Positions 38,335 through 49,640 of a stretch of DNA of 64,000 bases are shown here, in pieces. The position numbers and the translations under genes were made by a program. The DNA lies in assembly GCF_036373705.1 (NCBI RefSeq), contig NC_089866.1, positions 21,056,501-21,120,500 on the forward strand, given 5' to 3'. Source of the stretch: Amia ocellicauda. Its lineage: Eukaryota; Chordata; Actinopteri; Amiiformes; Amiidae. The notes under the pieces were generated by a model. The model had not been told where the DNA came from and did no database searches. It worked only from the letters and a program-made list of their open reading frames with translations. Within the stretch, counting starts at the first letter, position 1. The number at the start of each line of letters is the position of its first letter.

Positions 38335-38553
38335 ATGGTGGGGCATCTGCACTTGCAAGCGATGGATGACAGTCTGAAAGGAAAGAACCGGGAGGGGTTG
38401 CTGGACAGTCCTGACTCCGGGCTGCCGCCGAGCCCGAGTCCGCCTTTCTACTCGCTCTCCCCGGCGATGATAGAGAGCCGAGCCGGTGGCAGCAGCACGC
38501 CCATCGAGCACCATGGATACAACTATAGAAAGGAGAGCAAAGAAGGCAAATTG
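38335..38553 (+). CDS. rflna: refilin A, coding exon 1
   Basis: This exon gives residues 1-73. Refilins are small cytoplasmic proteins that bind filamin and help bundle perinuclear actin; in mice FAM101A and FAM101B act redundantly in skeletal development. The exon begins MVGHLHLQAMDDSLKGKNRE and continues with GLLDSPDSGLPPSPSPPFYS, the conserved refilin N-terminal signature. The match is much closer to vertebrate RFLNA than to RFLNB. The frame is open upstream to 38245, but the start at 38335 is where the family begins and has an acceptable context (GAAATGG). The exon ends KESKEGKL with a GTACGA donor in phase 0. The middle of the N-terminal region (about residues 45-73) is low in conservation, as in the family. 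Confidence 0.93.
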
Positions 38554-41500
38554 GTACGAATTTATTATTGTTGTTGTTGTTGTTATTTGTGTTGCAGCAA
38601 AACAAATGAGTCAATTATCAGTAAAATAATATTGAAACGTTTTCATAAATGGCTATGATTCAATGAGCCTAATTGGACTAGATTTCTATTTCACATAGGT
38701 TGTTTCTGCAGTAAACTAAAGGTAGCATAACTCACTCGCATGATATTCTGCCACATGTTATAACTTCATACTAATTTGATTTAGTTAAATAATACGACGG
38801 AGGTGGACGACTTATTGTGCATAGGTTTGCAAATTCAAAAGAAGGTGCAGCCAGTCTTTCAAACAAGTGCACCAAATCCCTTCATCGTGAGCTGGCTACA
38901 CAATCCACATTAAACGACCTGCATAAATAACGAATACATAGGATCAGGTGTAATCGTGTCAAGAAAAACGTATTTATAATCAGAAATAAAATAAATCTGT
39001 GGCAGCTCTTTGCTCCGATTTACAACATCTGTCTAAAGCAAACACCTGGAAGGAACAACAACGCGTTCTTGCGTTGGCTATTTAACTACCAGACTAAAAT
39101 ACATTAATACAAATAATATTGTAATACAAAAATAAATTCATCGTAATGCTAACAAATGTCAGTATTTAACACTTTAATATTTTAACATCTTTACATGTTT
39201 TTAATAGACCTAAGATTGAACATTTTTTTAAATATCGTTTGGTATCTGGATAACATGTCTGTATTGGATTCTTCATGTACTTTATGATAATGAAGGCTGA
39301 AGTACTATAACCATGATGAAGAGCATTACACTTATTTATTACTTGTGCATACCTTTCAATACAATTGTAAATTTAAATACTTAATGTTTGGTCAGGTCAG
39401 TATACCTCTTCCCTCAAAGTCCTTATGTGACAATCACGAATGTAATTGCCATAAATCATGTAATGCTACATCTAGAAATTATATTAGATTAACTATACAT
39501 GCTGATCTCAGTAACAGTCGTTATTCCATGTACTTTGGCAAATTGTTTCCATGTAGTTGAAACAGTACATTGAACAGTTGTTTTGTTAAGAAGCAAGTCT
39601 TAGGAACAGTCCTACTGAAACTACATGAGGTATTCCACGTAGTCAGTATTGATATAACAACAAAGACATACATGAATGAATGAAAATGTGATTAAAATCT
39701 TCACTTTCCTGGCATATGTGTCATAGCGTCATATTCAATTGTGTAACAGTTTTTAAGTTTTAAAATTGACAGTTCACATTAACCTTTTTGCAGTTCTGGA
39801 GTGATAAATACCAGTTCTAGCAGTTATAGGATTAACTTTTTCATTGGGAAAGATTGAAAGAAGAATCACAGTCATGTTTTAGACTTCCTCAGAACAAAAC
39901 ACACAAATTTATATACACATACCCTCATACAGGGTGCGGTAATATTTAACCAATATTGTGCAACTGTACTGAATATTTTCTTCATTTTTTAAACATTTGA
40001 ATATTTCCAAGCCTTCCAAGTCAAGCCTTGCCTCCTACAATAACTTACTCACACACAGGAGTAGTTTGCATAATACAGATTAACCCATTATTGAAGGGGT
40101 ACTATTTAATTAAACAGTCACATTATTAGTCTTAATATTTTGAAATGTAACATGAAAAAGTAAATCCATCTACCCCACTTCATATTTCTGTTATGTCATT
40201 CAAACGGGGGAATTATATTGCAGACAATAATATGTATGTGTACATTTGTTACAGATAGAGCAAGTGATTTTTGTTGTTCGTCTGATGTGTGCCTCCTAGT
40301 ACCCCAGCAGTGAGCGTGAATGTGCTTTGATTATTGCTTTGCTACCATCTGTCACATGCACGCATTTTCCGAGTGGCAGGCTGGCCTGTAAGCTGAGATG
40401 GGCTGTCAGTCGGGATGGTAGGCGCTTGCCCTCCGCTGCCCATCAAGCCTGATCACGCATTGCCCAGCTACTCTCCCACACATCTACATTTCACTGTGCT
40501 GTGAGGACAGCCACTTGGCCCTGCATCAGCACAGTCCAGTGTGCACCAGGCTGCAGGCAGTTAATACGTTCACCGAAGGAGCAGGGCACACAGTGTACAG
40601 TTTGTTAGGCGTTTAAATTCCTCAGGGCTTTATGAAAGCAACAGTTATTAAGACTCCAAATTGAAAATCTGCAAGGATTCTCTTGGGAGTGTTTGCATTT
40701 GCATTCCAACATCAGTAACAAATGGATAGAAATATATTGTAATTGCATTGTTAGACATCGGTTATTGTTTATGACAGTGGTAATATAGTCAAGTAGTAAA
40801 TCTGAGTAGTTCGGGCATCAGATTTTACACACCTTAATGATTAGTTTTCTTATTTGGGTTTCGACTATCTCTAAAAGGCCACCGACACCATCTACCTCAA
40901 TCAGCCGCAGATGGTGTTCAACAGAAAATATAGTTTTTAAATCAACTATTCCTACACAATTCCCTGCAACCTTTTATGCTATGTTTTACTGCTTACTCTT
41001 AGGCTTGTGGCGCAAATGTCTCAGTTAATTCCATTTAATTGTTTTGAGGTTCTATCATGGAATGATTTCTCAGAAGTTCCACCTTGGAACAGAACAAAGC
41101 ATGAGTAACGTTATATAGAACATTTGGGGGATGTCCAATGATAAAAATACAATTCAGCTGCGCATGAAATGAAGTATGTAAACAGCTAGTAAACATATTT
41201 GTAGCACTGATTAATCCTTTAGTTTAGTAGGATATCTAATCTAAACTTTAGTAGTAAACATCATACTTTTATTTATATATCGATGTTGTGTTATTTTCTT
41301 AGGTCTCCTTGGTTAAGTGGTTATAGAGCACCCAAAAATGTACATTAAAAAGTAGTTTCTCTTCATGAACTGACTGTCTAAAGAAAACAAACTCTGCGGT
41401 CGTGGGTAGGTTAGGGGTTAATCAGAGGGGAGTGTGTGTGGACCAGTAGTGAGCACTGGGAGGAAAGTCAATAAACACCGCCATGGCAGTTAAGCTTATA

Positions 41501-44500
41501 AAGGTGTTATCTTTTTTCCCTCCTGGTTTATTTTTTGCCTGTGATTTATAGTAATTCCTATAGGGTTCTGTGTATTTGTCAAAGGTAAATTCCCCACACG
41601 TGGTTCTCCATTTTAGTCAGGGAGTGTGAGGCTAAATGCACGTAGGCCGGGTGCAGTTGAATGAAAGAAGCGTTTTTTGGAAACAAGGAAACAGGCCGCC
41701 TCCACCTGAGATAACAAATGAGCAGGGCTTTGTTGATCATTTATCAAAACATTATTCTTCTCTGTTCCTGACACTTTCTGAAGGACATTGACTATTTCAA
41801 ATTATCCCACTGTAGCTACAAATGTAAAGGAAGGAAATTCCCATGACAGCAATATGAATGCAAGATTGCTTCATTTCAGCTCCAGTTCAGGACGACATTT
41901 AGGTGCTAAACTCCAGTCAGATCGGCCATTCTGAGTCAGATGCACTGATCCCCGGGGAATCGGTTCTTGATGTGTGCAATATAAATAGCATATGTGAAGA
42001 CCGGGGTGTTTGCAGGCCCACCTACCATCCTGCGATGTTTATGCTTTAAAACTGGGCCAACAAACCAGGGCTATAAACAGCCAGACTGTATTTCTAGCCA
42101 ATATAGAAAATAAAAAAAAGAGAGGAAAGAAACAGTTTTACTGAAAGTCCCAAGTTCAAGTTGTGCAATGAATGGATTTAAAGATTTAAAGCACATTGGA
42201 GAATAAGAAGGATCTGCATTTTAAAAAAATAACACAAGATTTTTGCACATACTGTTATACCTAGACAAAAGGGCATAATCTCAAGAGCTGAAAGCTTGTT
42301 GTGAACAGAACCTTTGCGAGGAAAAGAGCGTGTGCTTTTAGTCCACCACTAAAGCCTTCATGCCATTTTGGTCCGTACTGGTGATAACGAGAGTGAGGAC
42401 AACAGGAACAGAGACAGTCGCTGGCAGTACTTGAAAGACTCAATTAATGTTGCACTGTCAGCCGCAGCTGGACACATCAATAATAGAGCTCTCTCTTTCC
42501 TCTCTCTTGATTGAGCTGACTGGGATTATATGACACACGACCTGAACGATTGTTGTGAAAGGCAGGGAATTTGGGATTTTAATTTCATTCTCTAAACGCA
42601 AAGTTGCAGCAGCCCTTCGTGTATCCAGGGCTTAAATAAGGGCAACAGGTTTTCTCCAGCCTCGTGTTCCCCTATAGGTCTATAGCATCCCCTATGAAAA
42701 TGTAATGCTGTATCTGAAAAGCATTATGATCGGCTTCCATAACTCTTCAGTGGTTAAGGTTGCGATATCTACCAAGCTGTTTAATCCCTGTTTGGTGTTC
42801 TACTCTGTAGGGGTGCATTTTGTAACAAATGGATGGGTTTACCCCTTGAAACTATGGCAGGAATGTGGCTGTTTCATTTGTCTTTAAAGGCATATCCTGA
42901 GGTGAAAAGCATGTATAAATAATTTTTAACCACTTAAAGTTTTTGAAGGCTAAAATGCTTTGAAAGGAGAAAATGATTAAAGGAGTCTGGAGCTGCATAC
43001 GCTGTCCATGTGCTGGATGCCCTGCTGAATATTTTGCATATTGCACATGTTTCTCTTTGGCTGCTGCCAATAAGCCCTGAACTTGGCCCTTGGAGGAAAA
43101 CGCTGACAGTGTTATTTACTCTAAGGGGTCTCTTTGTTTGCTTTCATCTCCACTAAGAGTTCATTTCTAGGGAGCAGGGGTTAAAGGTAACAGGAAAAGC
43201 AAATTTTGCAGCTTTCAGAAAGAGGGAAATGTTTAGGTTGGAAACGGCGCCACAATGGGCTTGCCTTTGTTTGTTTCAAAGATCCCCTTGTCCTTCCTCT
43301 TAGATAACACACCCCAGCACTGGAAGACGTGTACTGTACACAGTGCTACACCCATGTAAGGCACAACTGTAAGAAAGAGCACAAAAACGTACCACAGGCT
43401 GATACAATTATGAAGTGTGTCAGCACTGAGGAGTTTGCAGGGGTGACTGTGCTCTCTTTAAAACAGCATCACCGATCTCAAGCTGAAGAGTTCCAGCTCC
43501 CCTTCATAGTTTAGAGTTCGGTTTTATTCTGTCAATGTTACACTTCCCGAAACTGCAGGAGTTTTAACTTTAAATTATGATCAGGTTTGCAAAGTTGGTT
43601 ACATAAATTGGTAATTTTCATGCAGACACCATACTTTTTTTTATAAAGGAAGAAACTGGATTTTAGGGTAAAGCAAAGTTCAGGGTTGTCTGTGTGGGGT
43701 CCATGAACATATAAACACATTGAAAGCCTCAGTTTTAAACATCGGCACACCAGGCAAAATGTCTGCGTTTTTGGAGCTGACACTTTTAGTTGACAGTATG
43801 ACTACTGGGTAGGGCATTTTTCCTTCACGAGAAGAAAAGGGGAAAAAAAAGTATTGCGTTTTCCTTCAGTGGATACTAGTACTGCCAACTCTGGCACAGG
43901 CATTGAAACTGGCAGGAAGTGGGGCTGGGGTGGTATAGGTGATATACTCTTGTGCTAAATAACTGATATGCAAAAGTGATGATACAATGACAACTATCTC
44001 CAAACCTATAGCAGGCGTTATCAGAAACATAGACCCACAAGAGTTCCTTTATTGTTGTGAATTCGATTTACTTACTTTACATTGCACATGTCCATAAACA
44101 GTATCAAAAGCAGATAACTGTTCTGGCAAATTACCTATAGTCTCTTCAGCAACTGGAAAGAACTCTGACAGTATTGTAGTAATTTATTGAAGTGCGCTGA
44201 TGAGTTGAGCAGGTGGACTGAGTGGTGCTCAAACTGCGGAGACAGAGCTGACATATTCCGCTTTGTCCCACAGCGAGGAAACAGACATGGGGAAATGTGT
44301 TTTTGTTTATTCCATGTTTAGATATCCTAAACTATTCTAAACTAAATCATTTGACCGTCTGTGATACTGAAAAGAAAACCTTCAATGAAAAGGCAAAGGT
44401 GCCTGTGGATGACATTAAAACTTTGATTTGTATGCAATATGATTACAAATCCCACCATTACCAAATCAGACATACAGAAGGTGTTAAGGAGAAGCCTGAC

Positions 44501-46561
44501 CTACAGCACAAAGGCTGGGTCAGCTGTTGGGGTTTTGCAGAGGGTAGGATGGAGGTTTCTGTGCACGGTCCTCCACTCTTAGTCTTATTGAAAGCATATG
44601 GACTGGATAAAAAGTGCCTAGTAGTGAGGGGGAGGAAAAAAAGAAAGACAGACCAGTGCTGTATAGCAGGTGTGTACTTGGTGTGCTGCACCGCAGGACA
44701 GTCGCACTGTCTGGAGTCTATGTAAATCCAAACCTGCCAAGCTCTTTAAAGGCCGAGAGGAGAAAGGTGTTACTGCTTCTAACAGAGGAGTGCAGTATAA
44801 TGCAAGGCTTAACAAGTTTTATTTGCTAACTGCAGCATATTCTTCTGCAGAACTGTTATTGATGAAATCTTCCATGTGCATAACGCTTTCTGGGAGTAAA
44901 TGTTCCTCTGTTCTGTGTAATTTTGATAAGACAGCTACAAGGAAAAACAACAAAGGTGAAACTCACACTCGTTTTAAAACCCCCTCCTCAGTCAAATCGG
45001 TACATTTACATTTAATCGCCTGTAGTAGGTTAAAAACCTTCAAAACACTGCACTGCAGCCTGGAAGCACAAACACACTGCCAGATATGTGAGAGTTGGAT
45101 ATTCACTGAAATGGGATATGATAAAGAGCTGCAGACAGGGAAAGACAGTCTCACTGCACAGCCCCTGTAGACCATGACTTTCCATGGAGACTAAACAACC
45201 ATTTTGTGTTAACAACGAAAGATTGCTCAGACAACAGAAAAGGAGAGACTACGGGTTCCGTTTATTTACTGGGTTACCAATGTCAATGTGAAACCACACA
45301 GCTACTGTACTGCTCGAACTGGGGGTTGAATAACTGGTTTTTGGACGCTGAATGCTTGCATGACTTATCGGCTCTAAGAAGCTTTCGGCTACCAAAACCT
45401 GATTTGACATGTGCTTTGACAAGTAAATCTCCCGCCCTGCCACTGAGATAGACAGAGGGATTGAGCATTAAACCAGACTGCATCACAAAAGGAATATTGT
45501 TCTCACTGTTTCTGCTGAGCTCAGTAAAAGAGCCAGGGCTCTCAATGGAGGAAACACAGAAGGGGGATTATACATCGGGTTTCAAGTCATATTTACCAAG
45601 AAAAATAAATACACTAAGTTAAAAGCTGCATGCTGGCAGTCTCTTTCAGCATATGCCCTGTTTGAAAAATATAATTTGCCTTTATCAGACAACGTCCAAG
45701 TATTTATCCTCACTGCCCATACAACATGTACAGCACTTGAAGCGGAGAGAGCCAAAACACGAAAGCTAACTACCACCGAAGCGCAGCTGTCTCTAAAGGC
45801 ACATTGTAAATGTACATACCATTAGGGATATTGGAATAATTATGTAATGAGAAAAACTGTACCTTCTGTAATTTACTAAAGTACCAGCATACGGCACCTG
45901 ATGAATAGCTTTGGCAGACTACATGTAGTCAGTCAGACTGGTAAAAAACATCACAAGCTCAAAAAACTAAAAGCTCACTACTGTGATCACTTCCCTGAAA
46001 TCAGTCTTATTAATTGGGAGTACTCTGTTTCTTTCTTTAATTTGAAGGAAACTGGCAAAAATGCATGCTTAAGAGAAGTCGCTGGTTACTTCTGACCTAC
46101 TGATTTGGGAAACCTTGAATCAGAGCCATTGCTTATTCCTTGCAATTGGCCATTAAAATGGAGGTGGGATTTTCTTGTCAAAAATTAAGTCATTCCTCCT
46201 AACAGACTTTCATAGTTGTTATTTTTATCTGTTCTACATTAATTCCAAATTCAAATTCCAAATTCCAGAATCTCTTGGTTGTGGGTGATCTCAGTTAAAA
46301 GCACAAACCAGGCATGTGAGATAGAAAGTTTACAGCACTAGCAGGAAGAAGTACAGATGCAAATACCACAGATCCTGTTGCATGCGAGTCATTTATCACA
46401 CACAAAATTGATTTTGCTACCAAGATTTTTTTGTGCAGTGGCTTGGCTGGAGAAGCAGCAAGAAAATGTATAAATGCCATGATGTTTAAAAAGACCTGGT
46501 CACTTTTTATTGTAGAGTGACAGATGTGTGAGGCTCACTCTGTGCTCCCTCTCGTTCCCAG
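38554..46561 (+). other. rflna: rflna intron 1 (8,008 bp)
   Basis: Bounded by GTACGA and CTCGTTCCCAG. A (TTG)n microsatellite sits right after the donor (about 38567-38583). The intron is G+T-rich on the + strand in places: a hand count of 42721-42840 gives 74 of 120. No other exon was recognised; open frames around 44297-45170 on both strands have no known motif. One patch at about 40330-40355 (CTTTGAT, then CATCTGTCACATG) holds a TCF/LEF-like and E-box-like words. That is weak evidence for an enhancer. Confidence 0.85.
38567..38583 (+). repeat. (TTG)n microsatellite
   Basis: About five TTG units with flanking TTA units, starting some 13 bases inside rflna intron 1, just downstream of the splice donor. 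Confidence 0.85.
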
Positions 46562-46671
46562 CTGCCATACCTCCTGCTGAACTCCACCGGGACGGAGATG
46601 AAGTCTAGGATGTACCCGGTAATTTTTGGAGAGAGCATTGAAGTCAGCCCAAAGCCAGAGCGAGAGATCAG
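46562..46671 (+). CDS. rflna: refilin A, coding exon 2
   Basis: The acceptor CCCTCTCGTTCCCAG precedes the exon. The exon reads LPYLLLNSTGTEMKSRMYPV, then IFGESIEVSPKPEREI, and gives about residues 74-110. The FGES motif followed by a P-rich link to the conserved C-terminal domain is present in mammalian refilin A. The exon is 110 nt, so it starts in phase 0 and ends two bases into an arginine codon, AG|GTGAGC. The third base comes from exon 3. Confidence 0.94.
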
Positions 46672-47564
46672 GTGAGCCCATGAGAGTTAATTATTTAACA
46701 ACATTGTCCAAGACCATTGCTCTCATAGATGAACACATCCAGAATTATAGTGTGCAAGGTGACATTGTAATAATAGTTTAATATGCATCAAAATTGTAGA
46801 AAAAATGCTGCACTCATGAAATTGTCAGCAATGAGGTCCAGAGTTAAAAAAATAAACAATGTAAAATGTTAATTTTACTTCAGTTTGTACTACAGTATTT
46901 TATTATTTATTGTAGTTTATATTTGATGACTATTCTGATATTAGGTGTTGAAAAAATGAAGATTTACAATCAAAACGATATGGAAATTGAACTATACCTA
47001 TATGCTGGGATTAATTGGTATTCATTAACGCTAAACTAAATTAACATGTTTTTGCCTTTCCTGTAAGATACAGCATATCAATGGGAAAGTATAAAATAAC
47101 ATTTCCGAGTACCTTAATACCGACTTAAAATACATTTGGCCAGTCTGCCTGTGGTTCATAGAGGAAATCCAGTAGTTTAGCTGTTCTGTGAATTAGATCC
47201 TTATCAGTTGTTTATAGTGCCATCTAGTGTTTCAATGTGAAACAATGGCTGAAGTCTTTGTTAGGACCTAAAAGACATTGCATAGAAAAGGCTCCGGTAT
47301 CATGCATTTCAGTTGTCTGTAACACAGATAAATGTGATGCAATGGGGAAGGCACAAATCGAATCGGGAAGCTTTGTCTTTTAAAGTAGCAGCGTTTCCAG
47401 GGCCACATCTTTCAAATGAAATACCAACTGTACTCTTGATTGGTAATTAAGGAAGACCAAACTATGATTCCAATTAACTAGATTGTAAATCTGTGAAAAT
47501 ATAATTGCATTTGTACAGTAGTACTTAACTTGCCTTTTTCTTTCCTTACTTTTCAACCCAAAAG
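46672..47564 (+). other. rflna: rflna intron 2 (893 bp)
   Basis: It begins GTGAGC and ends in a pyrimidine-rich tract followed by CCCAAAAG. No coding signal or transposon was seen inside. Confidence 0.92.
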
Positions 47565-47898
47565 GTGCAACTCCGAGGTGAAGTACGACTCGGACAAGCA
47601 CTACAGAGACAACGTCTACTGCGCCCCCATTCCTACCGTCACCTCCTACAGCGAGACGGTCATAGCGGCCCCTAACTGCACGTGGCGGAACTACAAGTCT
47701 GAGCTGCACTTCGAGCCTCGGCAGAAACCGCTGCGGTTCCAGAGCACCACCATCATCTTCCCCAAGCACGCCAAGAACATTTACAGAACCACCCTCAACT
47801 ACAACAGCGCCAGCGCCAAGAGGTGGTTCGTCTCCAGTGTACAGCTGGAGTCCAGCGAGGACGCCAGCCCCTGCATAATCTACACTGAGGACCTCTAA
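47565..47898 (+). CDS. rflna: refilin A, coding exon 3 (C-terminal)
   Basis: This exon completes the split arginine codon and encodes the conserved refilin domain, about residues 111-220. Visible blocks are CNSEVKYDSDKHYRDNVYCA, PIPTVTSYSETVIAAPNCTW, RNYKSELHFEPR, LRFQSTTIIFPKHAKN, YRTTLNYN and RWFVSSVQLE. The exon ends IIYTEDL with TAA at 47896-47898. The whole protein is 220 residues against about 216 in human RFLNA. Unlike its surroundings the exon is rich in C and G at third positions, as expected for constrained coding DNA. No broken codon or missing block is seen, so the gene looks functional. Confidence 0.96.
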
Positions 47899-49640
47899 CT
47901 CACCCTCATCTCCACCTGCTTGTATGGGCTGTCAACGCACTTCTGTGAGTGAGAAGAACAGTGACAGAGAGTAAGAGTGACACATGTGACATGCTGGGCT
48001 ATCAGTGAATAGGTACTTGAAATTTCAGTGGCAGGACATGAAAGGTTGGAATGATTGCCTTGTGTGTCCCCGTGTCCATACACCACACTCACACAAATGT
48101 GTGCTGCCACAAAGCAGGAATCTGATTTTATTTTGCTTTTTTTTTAAATTAAGTTATTGCTATAGTCCAGATGGTATAGGGAAACACTTCTTTATTGAAT
48201 CTTGTGTTTTGTTGTTTCTTGCAGTTCTCTTCAGCATAAATCCATGTCTCTCTCTGCGCCTCTTGTAGCTTTTATCTTGAGCAGAGAGACCGACACCTCC
48301 CCTTCATTCCTTAGTCACTTCTGTTTTGAGGATCAGCGACCTAGATCGGCATCACTTACAGTAACTTATTAAGAAACTACTCTCGGTCTGATCTGAGCAC
48401 CCCTCCGCATTTCACCAGGGTGCCGAATCAAACCAGAGGAGTTAGAGAGATAAACACTATAGGGGGAATTATGTAAAAGTGACCTAGTTTTGAAGACTCT
48501 ATTAAAGTGATGTAGTTACTGCAGCCAAACAGCAGCCAAATATTCAAACTCTTGGGAATCAAGCAACTCTAATAAGATCAGCTGCTATGTCTGTTTTATC
48601 ATCATCCTTCTTCTTCTGAATGTGTTAAAAATGGGCAATGGAAAACTACATTTTATTCTCACGAAAAGTACCATAACACAACAGCTAGATTCCATCGTGC
48701 AGTCTTGAATATCTCGTAATTAAATAAGGATCGTATTAGTTTATAGGTTTTACTTTACAATTACCGTATCCCTTTAACCACTGCTGACCGCCAGCAGAGT
48801 ATTTTTCAAGTGTCAGGACTAATATTTTAGATGATTTTCTGATCTGTTTAAGGAATGATGCTCAGTTAAATTGTAGATCACCCTGACATATCATATTGCC
48901 TGTAAAAGTTTATATGCAGCATAAATCATGTATTGGTGGAATGCAGTTACAATGATTCATATTCCTGGGGAACTGTGTGCTGGAAGTGATTATTGCCATA
49001 GGAGAATACTGTATAGCTGTAAAACACAGATTGATGCAAAGTGATTGCATTGGTTTATATTGAATTTTCCATCTTATATATGGAGAGAATATATGTATTG
49101 AGAGAGAGAGAGGTGTCCATAAGTTGGACCAAAGATTTCATAACAAAATCCAATGATTGCAATTTTTTTTCCTATATACTGGTTTCAATTTGTATAGTAA
49201 ATGTCAGGCTTTATCAGATTCACAAAGCCTTCTTGCTTCTGTCTGGACTCTTCGTAATTTTTTAATTCATCATTGTTGGACGTGGCCATTGTCGTCTTTC
49301 ATAGAACCAGCTTTTATCCATGCAGATTTGCCCAAGTTTTTCTTCCTTGTGCAATGACAGCAATACGAAGGCCAACTATGCATTTCATTTTGTAAAGAAG
49401 TATGATCAGTTAAAGCATTGACAATGTTATGGTTCTCACTAAAAAGAAAGAAATATAGATAGACATGGTAGCATTTGCGTGTTGCATCGATTGTCAAGCA
49501 GATGGTTTTTAAATACCTATTTGTTTGTTTTTAAAACATGACAAAATATATATATCTAATAAAGGTTTAGTGTAGCAATTTAAAGAATATACAGATATCC
49601 CCGTCTCTTCCAATAAACACCAGCATTCTGCTCCCCAGAC
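47899..49640 (+). other. rflna: rflna 3' UTR, probable
   Basis: The stretch follows the stop codon without any further coding exon and stays T-rich on the + strand. Two AATAAA hexamers at 49558-49563 and 49612-49617 would give a 3' UTR of about 1.7 kb. The end is an estimate; a longer form is possible. Confidence 0.5.
49558..49617 (+). terminator. rflna: candidate poly(A) signals for rflna
   Basis: AATAAA occurs twice in 60 bases (49558 and 49612). The second is followed within about 25 bases by CAGCATTCTGC and then T/G-containing sequence. Such hexamers are frequent by chance in A+T-rich DNA, so transcript data are needed to pick one. Confidence 0.35.

Noticed and set aside
38267..38614. 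115-codon open frame on the minus strand
   Set aside because: Antisense of rflna exon 1; no independent evidence.
44297..45170. Overlapping open frames (142 and 166 codons) on the + strand inside rflna intron 1
   Set aside because: No known domain, and several frames are open in both directions, which points to composition; no splice pattern.
47380..47769. 129-codon open frame on the minus strand
   Set aside because: Antisense of rflna exon 3, which is clearly coding on the + strand.
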